From DASUFE01 sp036274675 (GTDB lineage Bacteria > Pseudomonadota > Gammaproteobacteria > HTCC5015): DNA of 5,291 nucleotides. The DNA lies in NCBI GenBank assembly GCA_036274675.1, contig DASUFE010000081.1, forward strand, positions 1-5,291. The letters run 5' to 3'. Below are positions 1 through 5,291 of this stretch, one piece after another. The position numbers and the translations under genes are program-made. How positions within the stretch are numbered: the first letter of the stretch is position 1; each line of letters opens with the position of its first letter. The notes beneath the pieces are model-generated. The model saw only the letters and a list, made by a program, of their open reading frames with translations, did not search any database and was not told the DNA's origin.

Positions 1-1
1 A

Positions 2-1909
2 ATGAAGATCGCGAGCCGCAGCATCACCGCGGGCGTCACCGTGATGGTGCCGAATTCCCTGGGACCCGCCGAACTGCTGGTGCATTACGGCACCCAGGAT
101 CAGCGCGATTATTATCTGCCGCGTCTTGCCAGCGGTGAGGAGATCCCCTGTTTCGCGCTGACCGCGCCGACTGCCGGTTCCGACGCCGGCGCGATTCCCG
201 ACCGCGGCGTTATCTGTTACGGCGACTACAAGGGCAAGAAGACGCTTGGCCTGCGCGTCAGCTGGGAGAAGCGTTATATAACTCTGGGTCCGGTTGCGAC
301 CGTGCTCGGCCTCGCGTTCAAAGCCTACGATCCCGAGCGTCTGCTCGGCAAGGCAGAGGATCTCGGCATAACCTGCGCATTGATTCCGACCGATACTCCC
401 GGCGTGAATATCGGCCACCGGCATTTGCCGCTCAACACGCCGTTCATGAACGGCCCGAACAGCGGCAAGGACGTGTTCATTCCCATGGACTGGGTGATTG
501 GCAAGGAGCAGGGCGTCGGCGAAGGCTGGCGCATGCTGATGGGATGTCTCGCTGCCGGGCGCGCCATTTCGCTGCCCGCGATGGGCGTCGCCGCGGGCAA
601 GTCGTGCACACGTTTTACCGGGGCCTATGCGCGCATCCGCCGCCAGTTCAAACTGCCGATCGGCCGTTTCGAAGGTGTGCAGGAAGCCCTGGCCCGCATC
701 GGCGGGCTGACCTACATGATGGACGCCGCGCGCCGCATGACCGCGGGTGCGATCGATCTCGGCGAGAAGCCGACTGTGTTGTCCGCGATCCTGAAATACC
801 ACAACACCGAATCGATGCGCACCATCGTCAATGACTCCATGGACATACTCGGCGGCAAGGGTATCTGTCTCGGCCCGAAGAATTTCATGGGTCGTGCCTA
901 CCAGGCGATACCGATCAGCATCACGGTCGAGGGTGCGAATATCCTGACGCGCAGCATGATCATCTTCGGCCAGGGCGTGTTCCGCTGCCATCCGTATGTG
1001 CTGTCGGAGATGGATGCGGTCGCGGATCCGGATCCGCGCAGCGGGCTTGCGAAATTCGACCGCGCCCTGATGGGACATATCGGCTATGCCGTCCGCAACG
1101 CGGTCCGCACCCTGCTGCTGGGCCTGACCAATGGACGCCTGTTCGCCAAGGCCCCGGCCGGGGCGGCTCCCGTAGCCTGGCGCCATTATCGCTATCTGTC
1201 GCGCTTTAGCGCGGCCTTTACGCTGCTGGCCGATATCAGCATGCTGTTGCTGGGCGGCAAGCTGAAGCGCAAGGAATCCCTGTCGGCCCGTCTCGGCGAC
1301 TGCCTGAGCTATCTGTATTACGGTTCGGCGGTACTGAAGCGGTTCGAGGACACGGGAAGGCCGGAAGAGGATTTGCCGCTGCTGCGCTGGTCGATGTGGT
1401 ACTGCATGCGCGGCATTCAGCAGGCGATCCTGGGTATTGTAAATAATTACCCCGTCCGCATAATAGGCATCCTTTTGCGTGGGCTGATTTTCCCGCTGGG
1501 CGCGCATTTTCAGGCGCCTTCGGACCGGCTGGGTCAGTCGGTCGCCAGCATGCTGTTACGCACCGGCGCGGCCCGTGACCGGCTGACCGAGGGGATTTTT
1601 ATCAGCCGCGATCCGGAGGATGTCACAGGTTGCCTGGAACACGCCATGCAACTGGTCATCGAGGCGGGGGCGGTCGAAAACCGGGTCTACAAGACCACGA
1701 AGTTCGTCTACCAGTCCGCCGAGGACGAGCCAAAACTGCTGCAAGCCGTGCGCGACGGGCTGATATCCGAAGAGGAGGCCGACCTGCTGCGCAGGGCGGT
1801 TGCGGCGACACTCAAGGTGATTCATGTCGATGACTTCACTCCGGAGCAGATCGCCGAGGCTGTGATACCCCCGGCGGAGGGAAAGGGGCGCAGCACCAAG
1901 GCGGCTTGA
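2..1909 (+). CDS. fadE: Acyl-CoA dehydrogenase FadE, 5'-truncated by the window edge
   Basis: FadE catalyses the first step of beta-oxidation: FAD-dependent alpha,beta-dehydrogenation of acyl-CoA to trans-2-enoyl-CoA. The visible 635 residues align throughout with the enterobacterial long-form enzyme (about 814 residues) as I remember it, so roughly 180 N-terminal residues lie outside the window and the ATG at position 2 is probably an internal Met, not the start. Seen in order: VPNSLGPAELL (residues 16-26); the middle-domain signature FALTAPTAGSDAGAIPD (51-67); KRYITLGPVATVLGLAFK (90-107); the C-terminal helical dehydrogenase domain with IRRQFKLPIG (212-221) and GGKGI (284-288); and TVEGANILTRSM (308-319), whose Glu310 sits where the acyl-CoA dehydrogenase catalytic base is expected. 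Residues from about 330 onward match the FadE-specific C-terminal extension (DUF1974), ending near VDDFTPEQIAEA. No frameshift is visible. The gene is followed by a hairpin-rich gap and has no evident link to the kinases downstream. Confidence 0.96.
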   Translation: MKIASRSITAGVTVMVPNSLGPAELLVHYGTQDQRDYYLPRLASGEEIPCFALTAPTAGSDAGAIPDRGVICYGDYKGKKTLGLRVSWEKRYITLGPVATVLGLAFKAYDPERLLGKAEDLGITCALIPTDTPGVNIGHRHLPLNTPFMNGPNSGKDVFIPMDWVIGKEQGVGEGWRMLMGCLAAGRAISLPAMGVAAGKSCTRFTGAYARIRRQFKLPIGRFEGVQEALARIGGLTYMMDAARRMTAGAIDLGEKPTVLSAILKYHNTESMRTIVNDSMDILGGKGICLGPKNFMGRAYQAIPISITVEGANILTRSMIIFGQGVFRCHPYVLSEMDAVADPDPRSGLAKFDRALMGHIGYAVRNAVRTLLLGLTNGRLFAKAPAGAAPVAWRHYRYLSRFSAAFTLLADISMLLLGGKLKRKESLSARLGDCLSYLYYGSAVLKRFEDTGRPEEDLPLLRWSMWYCMRGIQQAILGIVNNYPVRIIGILLRGLIFPLGAHFQAPSDRLGQSVASMLLRTGAARDRLTEGIFISRDPEDVTGCLEHAMQLVIEAGAVENRVYKTTKFVYQSAEDEPKLLQAVRDGLISEEEADLLRRAVAATLKVIHVDDFTPEQIAEAVIPPAEGKGRSTKAA

Positions 1910-1922
1910 GGTTTTAAAGTAA

Positions 1923-2047
1923 GCTCTGAAGTGTCATCCATGAATTCTCAGAGCACACGGACCGCCCGCGGGGCGGAGCCCTGCGTAAAGCAGGGCGCAA
2001 TGCAGTGCAGGTTTTGCAAGTAGCAAAAATCGGTCTCTGCCGCAGAG
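1923..2047. other. Cluster of five short inverted repeats between fadE and the first kinase gene
   Basis: Five perfect inverted repeats lie side by side in this gap. H1: GCTCTGA 1923-1929 with TCAGAGC 1948-1954 (18-base loop). H2: CCGCCC 1962-1967 with GGGCGG 1971-1976 (loop GCG). H3: GCCCTGC 1978-1984 with GCAGGGC 1990-1996 (loop GTAAA). H4: TTTTGC 2012-2017 with GCAAAA 2023-2028 (loop AAGTA). H5: CTCTG 2035-2039 with CAGAG 2043-2047 (loop CCG). H2 and H3 are the GC-rich pair and could stop transcription leaving fadE, but neither is followed directly by a T-run, so they are not classic intrinsic terminators. The spacing suggests a structured RNA: a fadE 3' tail, a kinase-operon leader or a small RNA. 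No convincing ORF is seen here on either strand. The repeats are seen directly; the function is inference. Confidence 0.55.
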
Positions 2048-2110
2048 CTTCTGATAAGACAGAGGTTCCCTGGTTTTCTCGAGTTATAACCATTTGTCTG
2101 ATTACTGGAA

Positions 2111-3649
2111 ATGAGCGCACGCTTTTTTATTATCGATAACAATGCCAGTTTCCGCGTCAAGCTCACGCAGATGCTCAAGTCCGAATGGCCTGGAGCGAAG
2201 GTGGAACAGTTTGAGCCCGCGACGCAGGGCTGGCCCGGGGAAGCCACCGACTGGTCCAGCTACGACCTGCTGTTCCTGGACAGTTCCCTGCGAACCGATA
2301 AAGGCGCCGACTGGTATGAAGCGCTCAAGCACAAACCCCATTTTCCGCCGACTGTCATCACCTCGGCGCAACCGGATCCCGAGATCGCGGTGCGAGTGAT
2401 CAAGGCTGGCGCTGAGAATTACCTGCCCAAGCAACAGCTCAGTCGTGAAAAACTCAAGGAAATCGTGCTGGAAATATTCAGCCGCCGCGGCCCCGACGCT
2501 GTGTCGCCCAAGGCTGGTTCCGTCATTGCCACGGACCCGTCGGGGAACATGGTCATCAAGAATGAGAACACCGGCTCCAGCGTGCGGATCACGGTCGCGC
2601 CCTCGGCCGCCGAGGCCGAGATTGAGAAGACTCAGGTTATGGGCGCGGTGAGAATCGAGGAGACCCCGCGGCAGCCCGAGGCCGCGGTCGAAAAGACCCA
2701 GGTGATCGGTTCGGCGCAGCTGCCGCCGGACCTCGACTCCGCTTCTCAACCCGACAAGCAACCGGCGGCGGAGGGCGATAAAAAATCCAAGATCATCCGG
2801 CTGTCCAAGAAGAGCCTGAATCCCGACAGTTGGCCTTCGATCGAGGGTTACAAGATCCTGAAAAAGATCGGCCAGGGCGGAATGTCGACCATCTTCCTCG
2901 CGGAGCACGCGACCGAGAAGAAGCAGATAGTCATCAAGACACTTTCCATGGCAATGATCGACAACAAGAAAACGGTCACCCGCGCCAACCAGGAATTCAA
3001 GCTGATCAGCCGCATCAAGAACCGGCACATCGTCGAGCTGCTCGACCAAGGCACCATCGGCGACGTGCTGTACACCATCATGGAGTATTTTCCGAGCGGC
3101 GATCTGAAGCAGCGTCTACGCGAGGGGATCAAGCAGCGCGACGCGCTGGATTACATGCGCCAGATCGCCGACGGGCTGAATGCCATCCATGGTTGCGGCA
3201 TCATTCACCGGGATCTCAAGCCCGGCAACATCATGTTCCGCGAGGACAATAGCCTGGCTATCATCGATTTCGGCATTTCAAAAGACATCAATTCGACGCT
3301 GGAGCTGACCAGCCCCGGCCAGATTATGGGCACGCCGAACTACATGGCGCCCGAGCAGGGCAAGGGCGCATACAAGCCTGATGCCCGCAGTGATATTTAC
3401 AGTCTCGGCATCATGCTCTATGAAATGCTCACCGGAAAGAAACCTTATGCCGCGCCCACCGGCGCCGCCATTCTGTATAAGCATTTGCACGACCCGATAC
3501 CTCATCTGCCTAACCAGTTTTACGAGGTGCAGCCGCTGCTGGACCGCATGCTCGCCAAGTTCCCGCACCAACGCTTCCAGTCCGCCTACGATCTGATCCA
3601 GTACATTGACAAGGAATTCCGGTGGGATTTAACGCTGGATTTTAAATAG
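2111..3649 (+). CDS. Receiver domain-Ser/Thr protein kinase fusion (long linker)
   Basis: A 512-residue soluble protein with no signal peptide or membrane segment. Residues 1-126 look like a CheY-type receiver: FFIID (5-9), Asp57 in DLLFLD as the likely phospho-acceptor, Thr84 and Lys107 at the usual switch positions; the second acid of the N-terminal pair is Asn10. Residues about 128-243 are a polar, Pro/Ala/Glu-rich linker with two EKTQV(M/I)G motifs. Residues about 247-505 are a Hanks-type kinase: Gly loop GQGGMS (254-259), Lys276, likely helix-C Glu295, HRDLKPGN (366-373), DFG (386-388), APE (413-415), Asp428 and Arg488. It keeps the expected catalytic residues and is an RD kinase, so activation-loop phosphorylation is plausible. 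An in-frame TGA at 2099-2101 makes this ATG the first one available, and the next Met (residue 21) would cut into the receiver. The Shine-Dalgarno is poor (TGGAA abutting the ATG), which suggests weak or regulated translation. The substrate is unknown. Confidence 0.92.
   Translation: MSARFFIIDNNASFRVKLTQMLKSEWPGAKVEQFEPATQGWPGEATDWSSYDLLFLDSSLRTDKGADWYEALKHKPHFPPTVITSAQPDPEIAVRVIKAGAENYLPKQQLSREKLKEIVLEIFSRRGPDAVSPKAGSVIATDPSGNMVIKNENTGSSVRITVAPSAAEAEIEKTQVMGAVRIEETPRQPEAAVEKTQVIGSAQLPPDLDSASQPDKQPAAEGDKKSKIIRLSKKSLNPDSWPSIEGYKILKKIGQGGMSTIFLAEHATEKKQIVIKTLSMAMIDNKKTVTRANQEFKLISRIKNRHIVELLDQGTIGDVLYTIMEYFPSGDLKQRLREGIKQRDALDYMRQIADGLNAIHGCGIIHRDLKPGNIMFREDNSLAIIDFGISKDINSTLELTSPGQIMGTPNYMAPEQGKGAYKPDARSDIYSLGIMLYEMLTGKKPYAAPTGAAILYKHLHDPIPHLPNQFYEVQPLLDRMLAKFPHQRFQSAYDLIQYIDKEFRWDLTLDFK
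2624..2710 (+). repeat. Duplicated EKTQV(M/I)G motif in the kinase linker
   Basis: Codons 172-178 (2624-2644) and 194-200 (2690-2710) encode EKTQVMG and EKTQVIG, 22 codons apart, inside the otherwise low-complexity linker. The codons differ (for example gag/gaa, act/acc), so conservation at protein level looks selected rather than a fresh DNA duplication. Thr174 and Thr196 are candidate autophosphorylation sites. An acidic/basic-Thr-Gln-hydrophobic context resembles threonine motifs bound by FHA domains in other bacterial kinase systems; that role is inferred. The short-linker paralogue downstream lacks the motif. Confidence 0.6.
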
Positions 3650-3683
3650 GCCTTTCTGTAAATTGCCGGTTGGATTTGAGCGC

Positions 3684-3688
3684 AGGGA
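3684..3688 (+). promoter_or_regulatory. Ribosome-binding site of the second kinase gene
   Basis: AGGGA lies 9 bases upstream of the ATG at 3698. It is a better Shine-Dalgarno than that of the preceding kinase gene and supports this start. No promoter is evident in the 48-base gap, consistent with co-transcription of the two kinases. Confidence 0.6.
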
Positions 3689-3697
3689 CCCCGAGCT

Positions 3698-4936
3698 ATG
3701 TCTTCCCGTGTCCTTCTCATGGAAAGCAGTGAGAAGTTTCGCGTCGCGATCAAGCGCATATTGCAGCGCGAGCGTCCCGACCTGATCGTGTACGAACACA
3801 ATATCGGCAAGGACGGCATTCCCACCCGTAATCTCAACTGGCTCACCTACGAGCTGGTGCTGCTTGATTACCGCTTCGGACTGCAGCACGCGATGGAATG
3901 GCTGAGCGAGATCAAGCACCAGTCAAACTTCCCCGCCATCGTCGTGTTGACCGGTTCGAGCCCGGATTCGGAAGCGACCGCGCAGGCGCTCGGCGCGGAC
4001 GAAACCATCAACAAGCGCAAGCTCACCAAAACCATGCTGATGTCCACCATCGAGTTCGCGCTCAAGTTCGCAGAAACCCGCCGCAAGGATCACCAGTTGC
4101 TGATCCGCAACCAGACGGGACCCAAAATCCCGGGTTACGAGATCACGAGCAAGGTGGCCGAAGGCGGCATGTCCAGCATCTACCTGGCGAAACGCGCCAG
4201 CGACGGCGAGCAGGTGGTGATGAAAATCCTCTATTCGGAATACATCGAGGACGAGACCTTCGTCGACCGTTTCCTGCAGGAATATGAACTGATCGCGCGC
4301 CTCAGCGACCCCAACATCGTCAAGATCTACGCGCAAAGCTACACGGAAGAGTTCATGTATATGATCATGGAGTATTTTCCGAATGGCGACCTGCACAAGC
4401 GCATTTCCCGCAGCAAGGGGCTGCCGCTGCCGGAGGCCCTGCGCTACCTGATGCAGATCGCGAGCGGGCTGCGCGCCATCCACAGCTGCGGTATCGTGCA
4501 CCGCGACCTCAAGCCCTCGAATATCATGTTCCGCGCCAACGACAGCCTCGCGATCATCGACTTCGGTATCTCCAAGGAGTTGATGGAGTCGGCGGATATC
4601 ACCAGCGAAAACATGGTGATGGGCACGGTCGGCTATATGAGCCCCGAAGCCGGGCAGGGCAAGCCGATGGACGAGCGCACCGATATTTACAGTCTGGGCA
4701 TCATGTTTCACGAAATGCTGGTCGGGCGGAAGCCCTATATCGGCAAGGACCCGGCCGACGTCGTGCTCAAGCATGTGAAGGCGCCGATACCCTGGCTGCC
4801 GGAGCGTTTCAAGCCTGCCCAAGGCCTGTTCGAGATCATGGTGGCCAAGGAGGCGGAAAACCGCTTCCAGACGGCCGGGCGCCTGATCGAGTTCGTCGAA
4901 TCCCGGTTCGGGGATTTATTAAAACAATCTGCATAA
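3698..4936 (+). CDS. Receiver domain-Ser/Thr protein kinase fusion (short linker), paralogue of the preceding gene
   Basis: A 412-residue soluble protein. Residues 1-126 are receiver-like: Asp57 in ELVLLD aligns with Asp57 of the upstream paralogue, with Thr85 and Lys106 at switch positions. The N-terminal acidic pair is replaced by Glu9-Ser10, so Mg2+-dependent phosphorylation may be impaired. A linker of only about 20 residues leads to the kinase (about 146-405): Gly loop AEGGMSS (154-160, first Gly changed to Ala), Lys176, likely helix-C Glu195, HRDLKPSN (268-275), DFG (288-290), SPE (315-317) in place of APE, Asp329 and Arg389. The catalytic residues are intact, so it is probably active. 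Close identity with the upstream kinase, including IMEYFP, NIMFR and SLAIIDFGISK, points to tandem duplication. The 48-base gap and same strand suggest one operon. Neither protein has PASTA or other extracellular domains, so the signal is probably cytoplasmic and comes through the receiver. Its partner and substrate are unknown. Confidence 0.92.
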   Translation: MSSRVLLMESSEKFRVAIKRILQRERPDLIVYEHNIGKDGIPTRNLNWLTYELVLLDYRFGLQHAMEWLSEIKHQSNFPAIVVLTGSSPDSEATAQALGADETINKRKLTKTMLMSTIEFALKFAETRRKDHQLLIRNQTGPKIPGYEITSKVAEGGMSSIYLAKRASDGEQVVMKILYSEYIEDETFVDRFLQEYELIARLSDPNIVKIYAQSYTEEFMYMIMEYFPNGDLHKRISRSKGLPLPEALRYLMQIASGLRAIHSCGIVHRDLKPSNIMFRANDSLAIIDFGISKELMESADITSENMVMGTVGYMSPEAGQGKPMDERTDIYSLGIMFHEMLVGRKPYIGKDPADVVLKHVKAPIPWLPERFKPAQGLFEIMVAKEAENRFQTAGRLIEFVESRFGDLLKQSA

Positions 4937-4948
4937 ATCACGGAGCTC

Positions 4949-4974
4949 ACCGAGGTTTTGAGTCGTTTCTCGGT
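4949..4974 (+). terminator. Hairpin just after the second kinase gene, possible weak terminator
   Basis: ACCGAG (4949-4954) and CTCGGT (4969-4974) form a perfect 6-bp stem around a 14-base loop, 12 bases past the stop codon. No T-run follows directly (the next bases are agaccggg), so it is not a canonical intrinsic terminator. It may protect the 3' end or act with Rho. Confidence 0.35.
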
Positions 4975-5041
4975 AGACCGGGTAAAATCCTGTATTGGGT
5001 TTTATTATCGAAATTCTTCATGTTCCCAGTGTCCCCAGCGG

Positions 5042-5086
5042 TTTTTATTTTTTGAGCGTGACAGGCCACGGTCCCGACGCTAGAAT
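5042..5086 (+). promoter_or_regulatory. Predicted sigma70-type promoter of carA with T-rich upstream tract
   Basis: GTGACA (5058-5063) and TAGAAT (5081-5086) each match five of six bases of the -35 and -10 consensus and are 17 bases apart, the optimal spacing. The estimated start of transcription is about 5093. The T-rich run at 5042-5053 would then fall at about -51 to -40, where UP elements bind the alpha subunit of RNA polymerase. Together these suggest a strong promoter, giving a leader of about 108 bases before carA. Confidence 0.65.
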
Positions 5087-5098
5087 ACGCGCCTAGCC

Positions 5099-5123
5099 GC
5101 AGGGCCCGTTCTTTGGGTGCTGC
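5099..5123 (+). other. Leader hairpin upstream of the carA terminator-like element
   Basis: GCAG (5099-5102) pairs with CTGC (5120-5123) and CCC (5105-5107) with GGG (5115-5117), separated by a symmetric two-base internal loop and closed by a 7-base loop. It begins just after the predicted transcription start. Its CCCGTT segment (5105-5110) can instead pair with the 5' arm of the downstream hairpin. Confidence 0.4.
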
Positions 5124-5135
5124 AAACATAAGAAG

Positions 5136-5166
5136 CGGGACGGACCTCATAGGCCTTCCCGTTTTT
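5136..5166 (+). terminator. Intrinsic terminator-like hairpin in the carA leader (candidate attenuator)
   Basis: CGGGA (5136-5140) pairs with TCCCG (5157-5161). The stem continues, after a C/T mismatch, through GG/CC with one bulged A and CCT/AGG closed by loop CAT, and is followed at once by five T (5162-5166). It lies downstream of the predicted promoter and 34 bases before the carA start, so it would act on carA transcripts themselves, as an attenuator would. It could also stop read-through from the kinase operon. Confidence 0.5.
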
Positions 5167-5189
5167 CGTATCCGCCATTGGGATTTTTC

Positions 5190-5195
5190 GGGAGG
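5190..5195 (+). promoter_or_regulatory. Ribosome-binding site of carA
   Basis: GGGAGG lies 5 bases before the TTG start. It is a strong Shine-Dalgarno that fixes the non-ATG start. With the preceding C it can pair with CTTCCCG (5155-5161), which includes the 3' arm of the upstream hairpin, so access to it may be regulated. Confidence 0.75.
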
Positions 5196-5200
5196 CTATC

Positions 5201-5291
5201 TTGCAAAAGCCGGCTGTACTGGTTCTGGGGGACGGCAGTGTCTTCCAGGGCGTATCGATAGGTGTGGACGGTCACACCGTCGGCGAAGTGG
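5201..5291 (+). CDS. carA: Carbamoyl-phosphate synthase small subunit, 3'-truncated by the window edge
   Basis: CarA is the glutamine amidotransferase subunit of carbamoyl-phosphate synthase. It hydrolyses glutamine and passes ammonia to CarB, feeding arginine and pyrimidine synthesis in the cytoplasm. Only 30 codons are visible. They read (M)QKPAVLVLGDGSVFQGVS and continue to HTVGEV, matching the CarA N-terminus (E. coli has a similar LLVLEDG...F.G...G...VGEV pattern). The start is TTG, supported by a strong Shine-Dalgarno 5 bases upstream and by alignment with the family N-terminus; E. coli carA is also known to start at UUG. The amidotransferase domain and its catalytic Cys lie beyond the edge. 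Expression is probably driven by the promoter near 5058-5086 and may be controlled through the structured leader. Confidence 0.93.
   Translation, partial: MQKPAVLVLGDGSVFQGVSIGVDGHTVGEV

Noticed and set aside
2085..2090. TATAAC as a -10 box for the kinase operon
   Set aside because: No acceptable -35 hexamer lies 15-19 bases upstream (the sequence there is near gaggttccc), so a promoter cannot be supported from sequence.
2102..3049. Long open frame on the minus strand opposite the first kinase (315 residues)
   Set aside because: It lies entirely opposite a gene with clear domain motifs, shows no recognisable domain and has the Leu/Arg/Asp-rich composition typical of the antisense of GC-rich coding sequence.
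3923..4822. Long open frame on the minus strand opposite the second kinase (299 residues)
   Set aside because: Same reasoning: it is antisense to a well-supported kinase gene, with His/Asp/Val-rich composition and no recognised motif.
4958..4988. TTGAGT with TAAAAT as a second carA promoter
   Set aside because: The spacing is 19 bases and the -35 half overlaps the loop of the hairpin after the kinase gene. It is much weaker than the 5058-5086 pair.
5003..5022. Possible ArgR (ARG box) site in tatcgaaattcttcatg
   Set aside because: Only a loose GAA-N4-TTC symmetry is present; it does not fit the TGAAT-A/T4-ATTCA pattern well, and no second box is adjacent.
5025..5053. T-run after GC-rich bases read as an intrinsic terminator
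   Set aside because: The bases before the T-run contain CCCAG twice as a direct repeat, not an inverted one, so no stem forms. The T-run fits better as an UP-like tract.
5117..5131. GTG CTG CAA ACA TAA as a leader peptide of carA
   Set aside because: It is only four codons long with no Shine-Dalgarno and no run of Arg or other regulatory codons.

Overview
The window looks like the chromosome of a free-living, fairly GC-rich gammaproteobacterium. This rests on a long-form FadE acyl-CoA dehydrogenase that aligns residue by residue with the enterobacterial enzyme as I remember it, and on a carA gene that opens with a TTG codon, as E. coli carA does. No mobile element, tRNA, rRNA or CRISPR array was seen. 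All genes are on the + strand.

Layout: (1) 2-1909 is the C-terminal three quarters of fadE (fatty-acid beta-oxidation), cut by the left edge. (2) 1910-2110 is a gap of about 200 bases packed with five short perfect inverted repeats. (3) 2111-3649 and 3698-4936 are two tandem paralogous genes, 48 bases apart and probably one operon. Each encodes a soluble protein with an N-terminal CheY-like receiver domain fused to a C-terminal Hanks-type Ser/Thr protein kinase. The first has a roughly 115-residue low-complexity linker with a duplicated EKTQV(M/I)G motif; in the second the domains are almost directly joined. (4) 4937-5200 holds a hairpin after the second kinase, a good sigma70-type promoter with a T-rich upstream tract, and a leader of about 108 bases with a terminator-like hairpin and alternative pairings. 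(5) 5201-5291 is the first 30 codons of carA (carbamoyl-phosphate synthase small subunit), cut by the right edge.

The kinase pair is the unusual part. The architecture suggests that a two-component-style input (phosphorylation at Asp57, or an unphosphorylated pseudo-receiver) is converted directly into Ser/Thr phosphorylation. No histidine kinase, phosphatase or FHA partner is visible here, so inputs and targets are unknown. The flanking fadE and carA are housekeeping genes and give no functional clue. The second point of interest is the carA leader, where four complementary segments could form a terminator or, alternatively, an antiterminator plus a stem that hides the ribosome-binding site.
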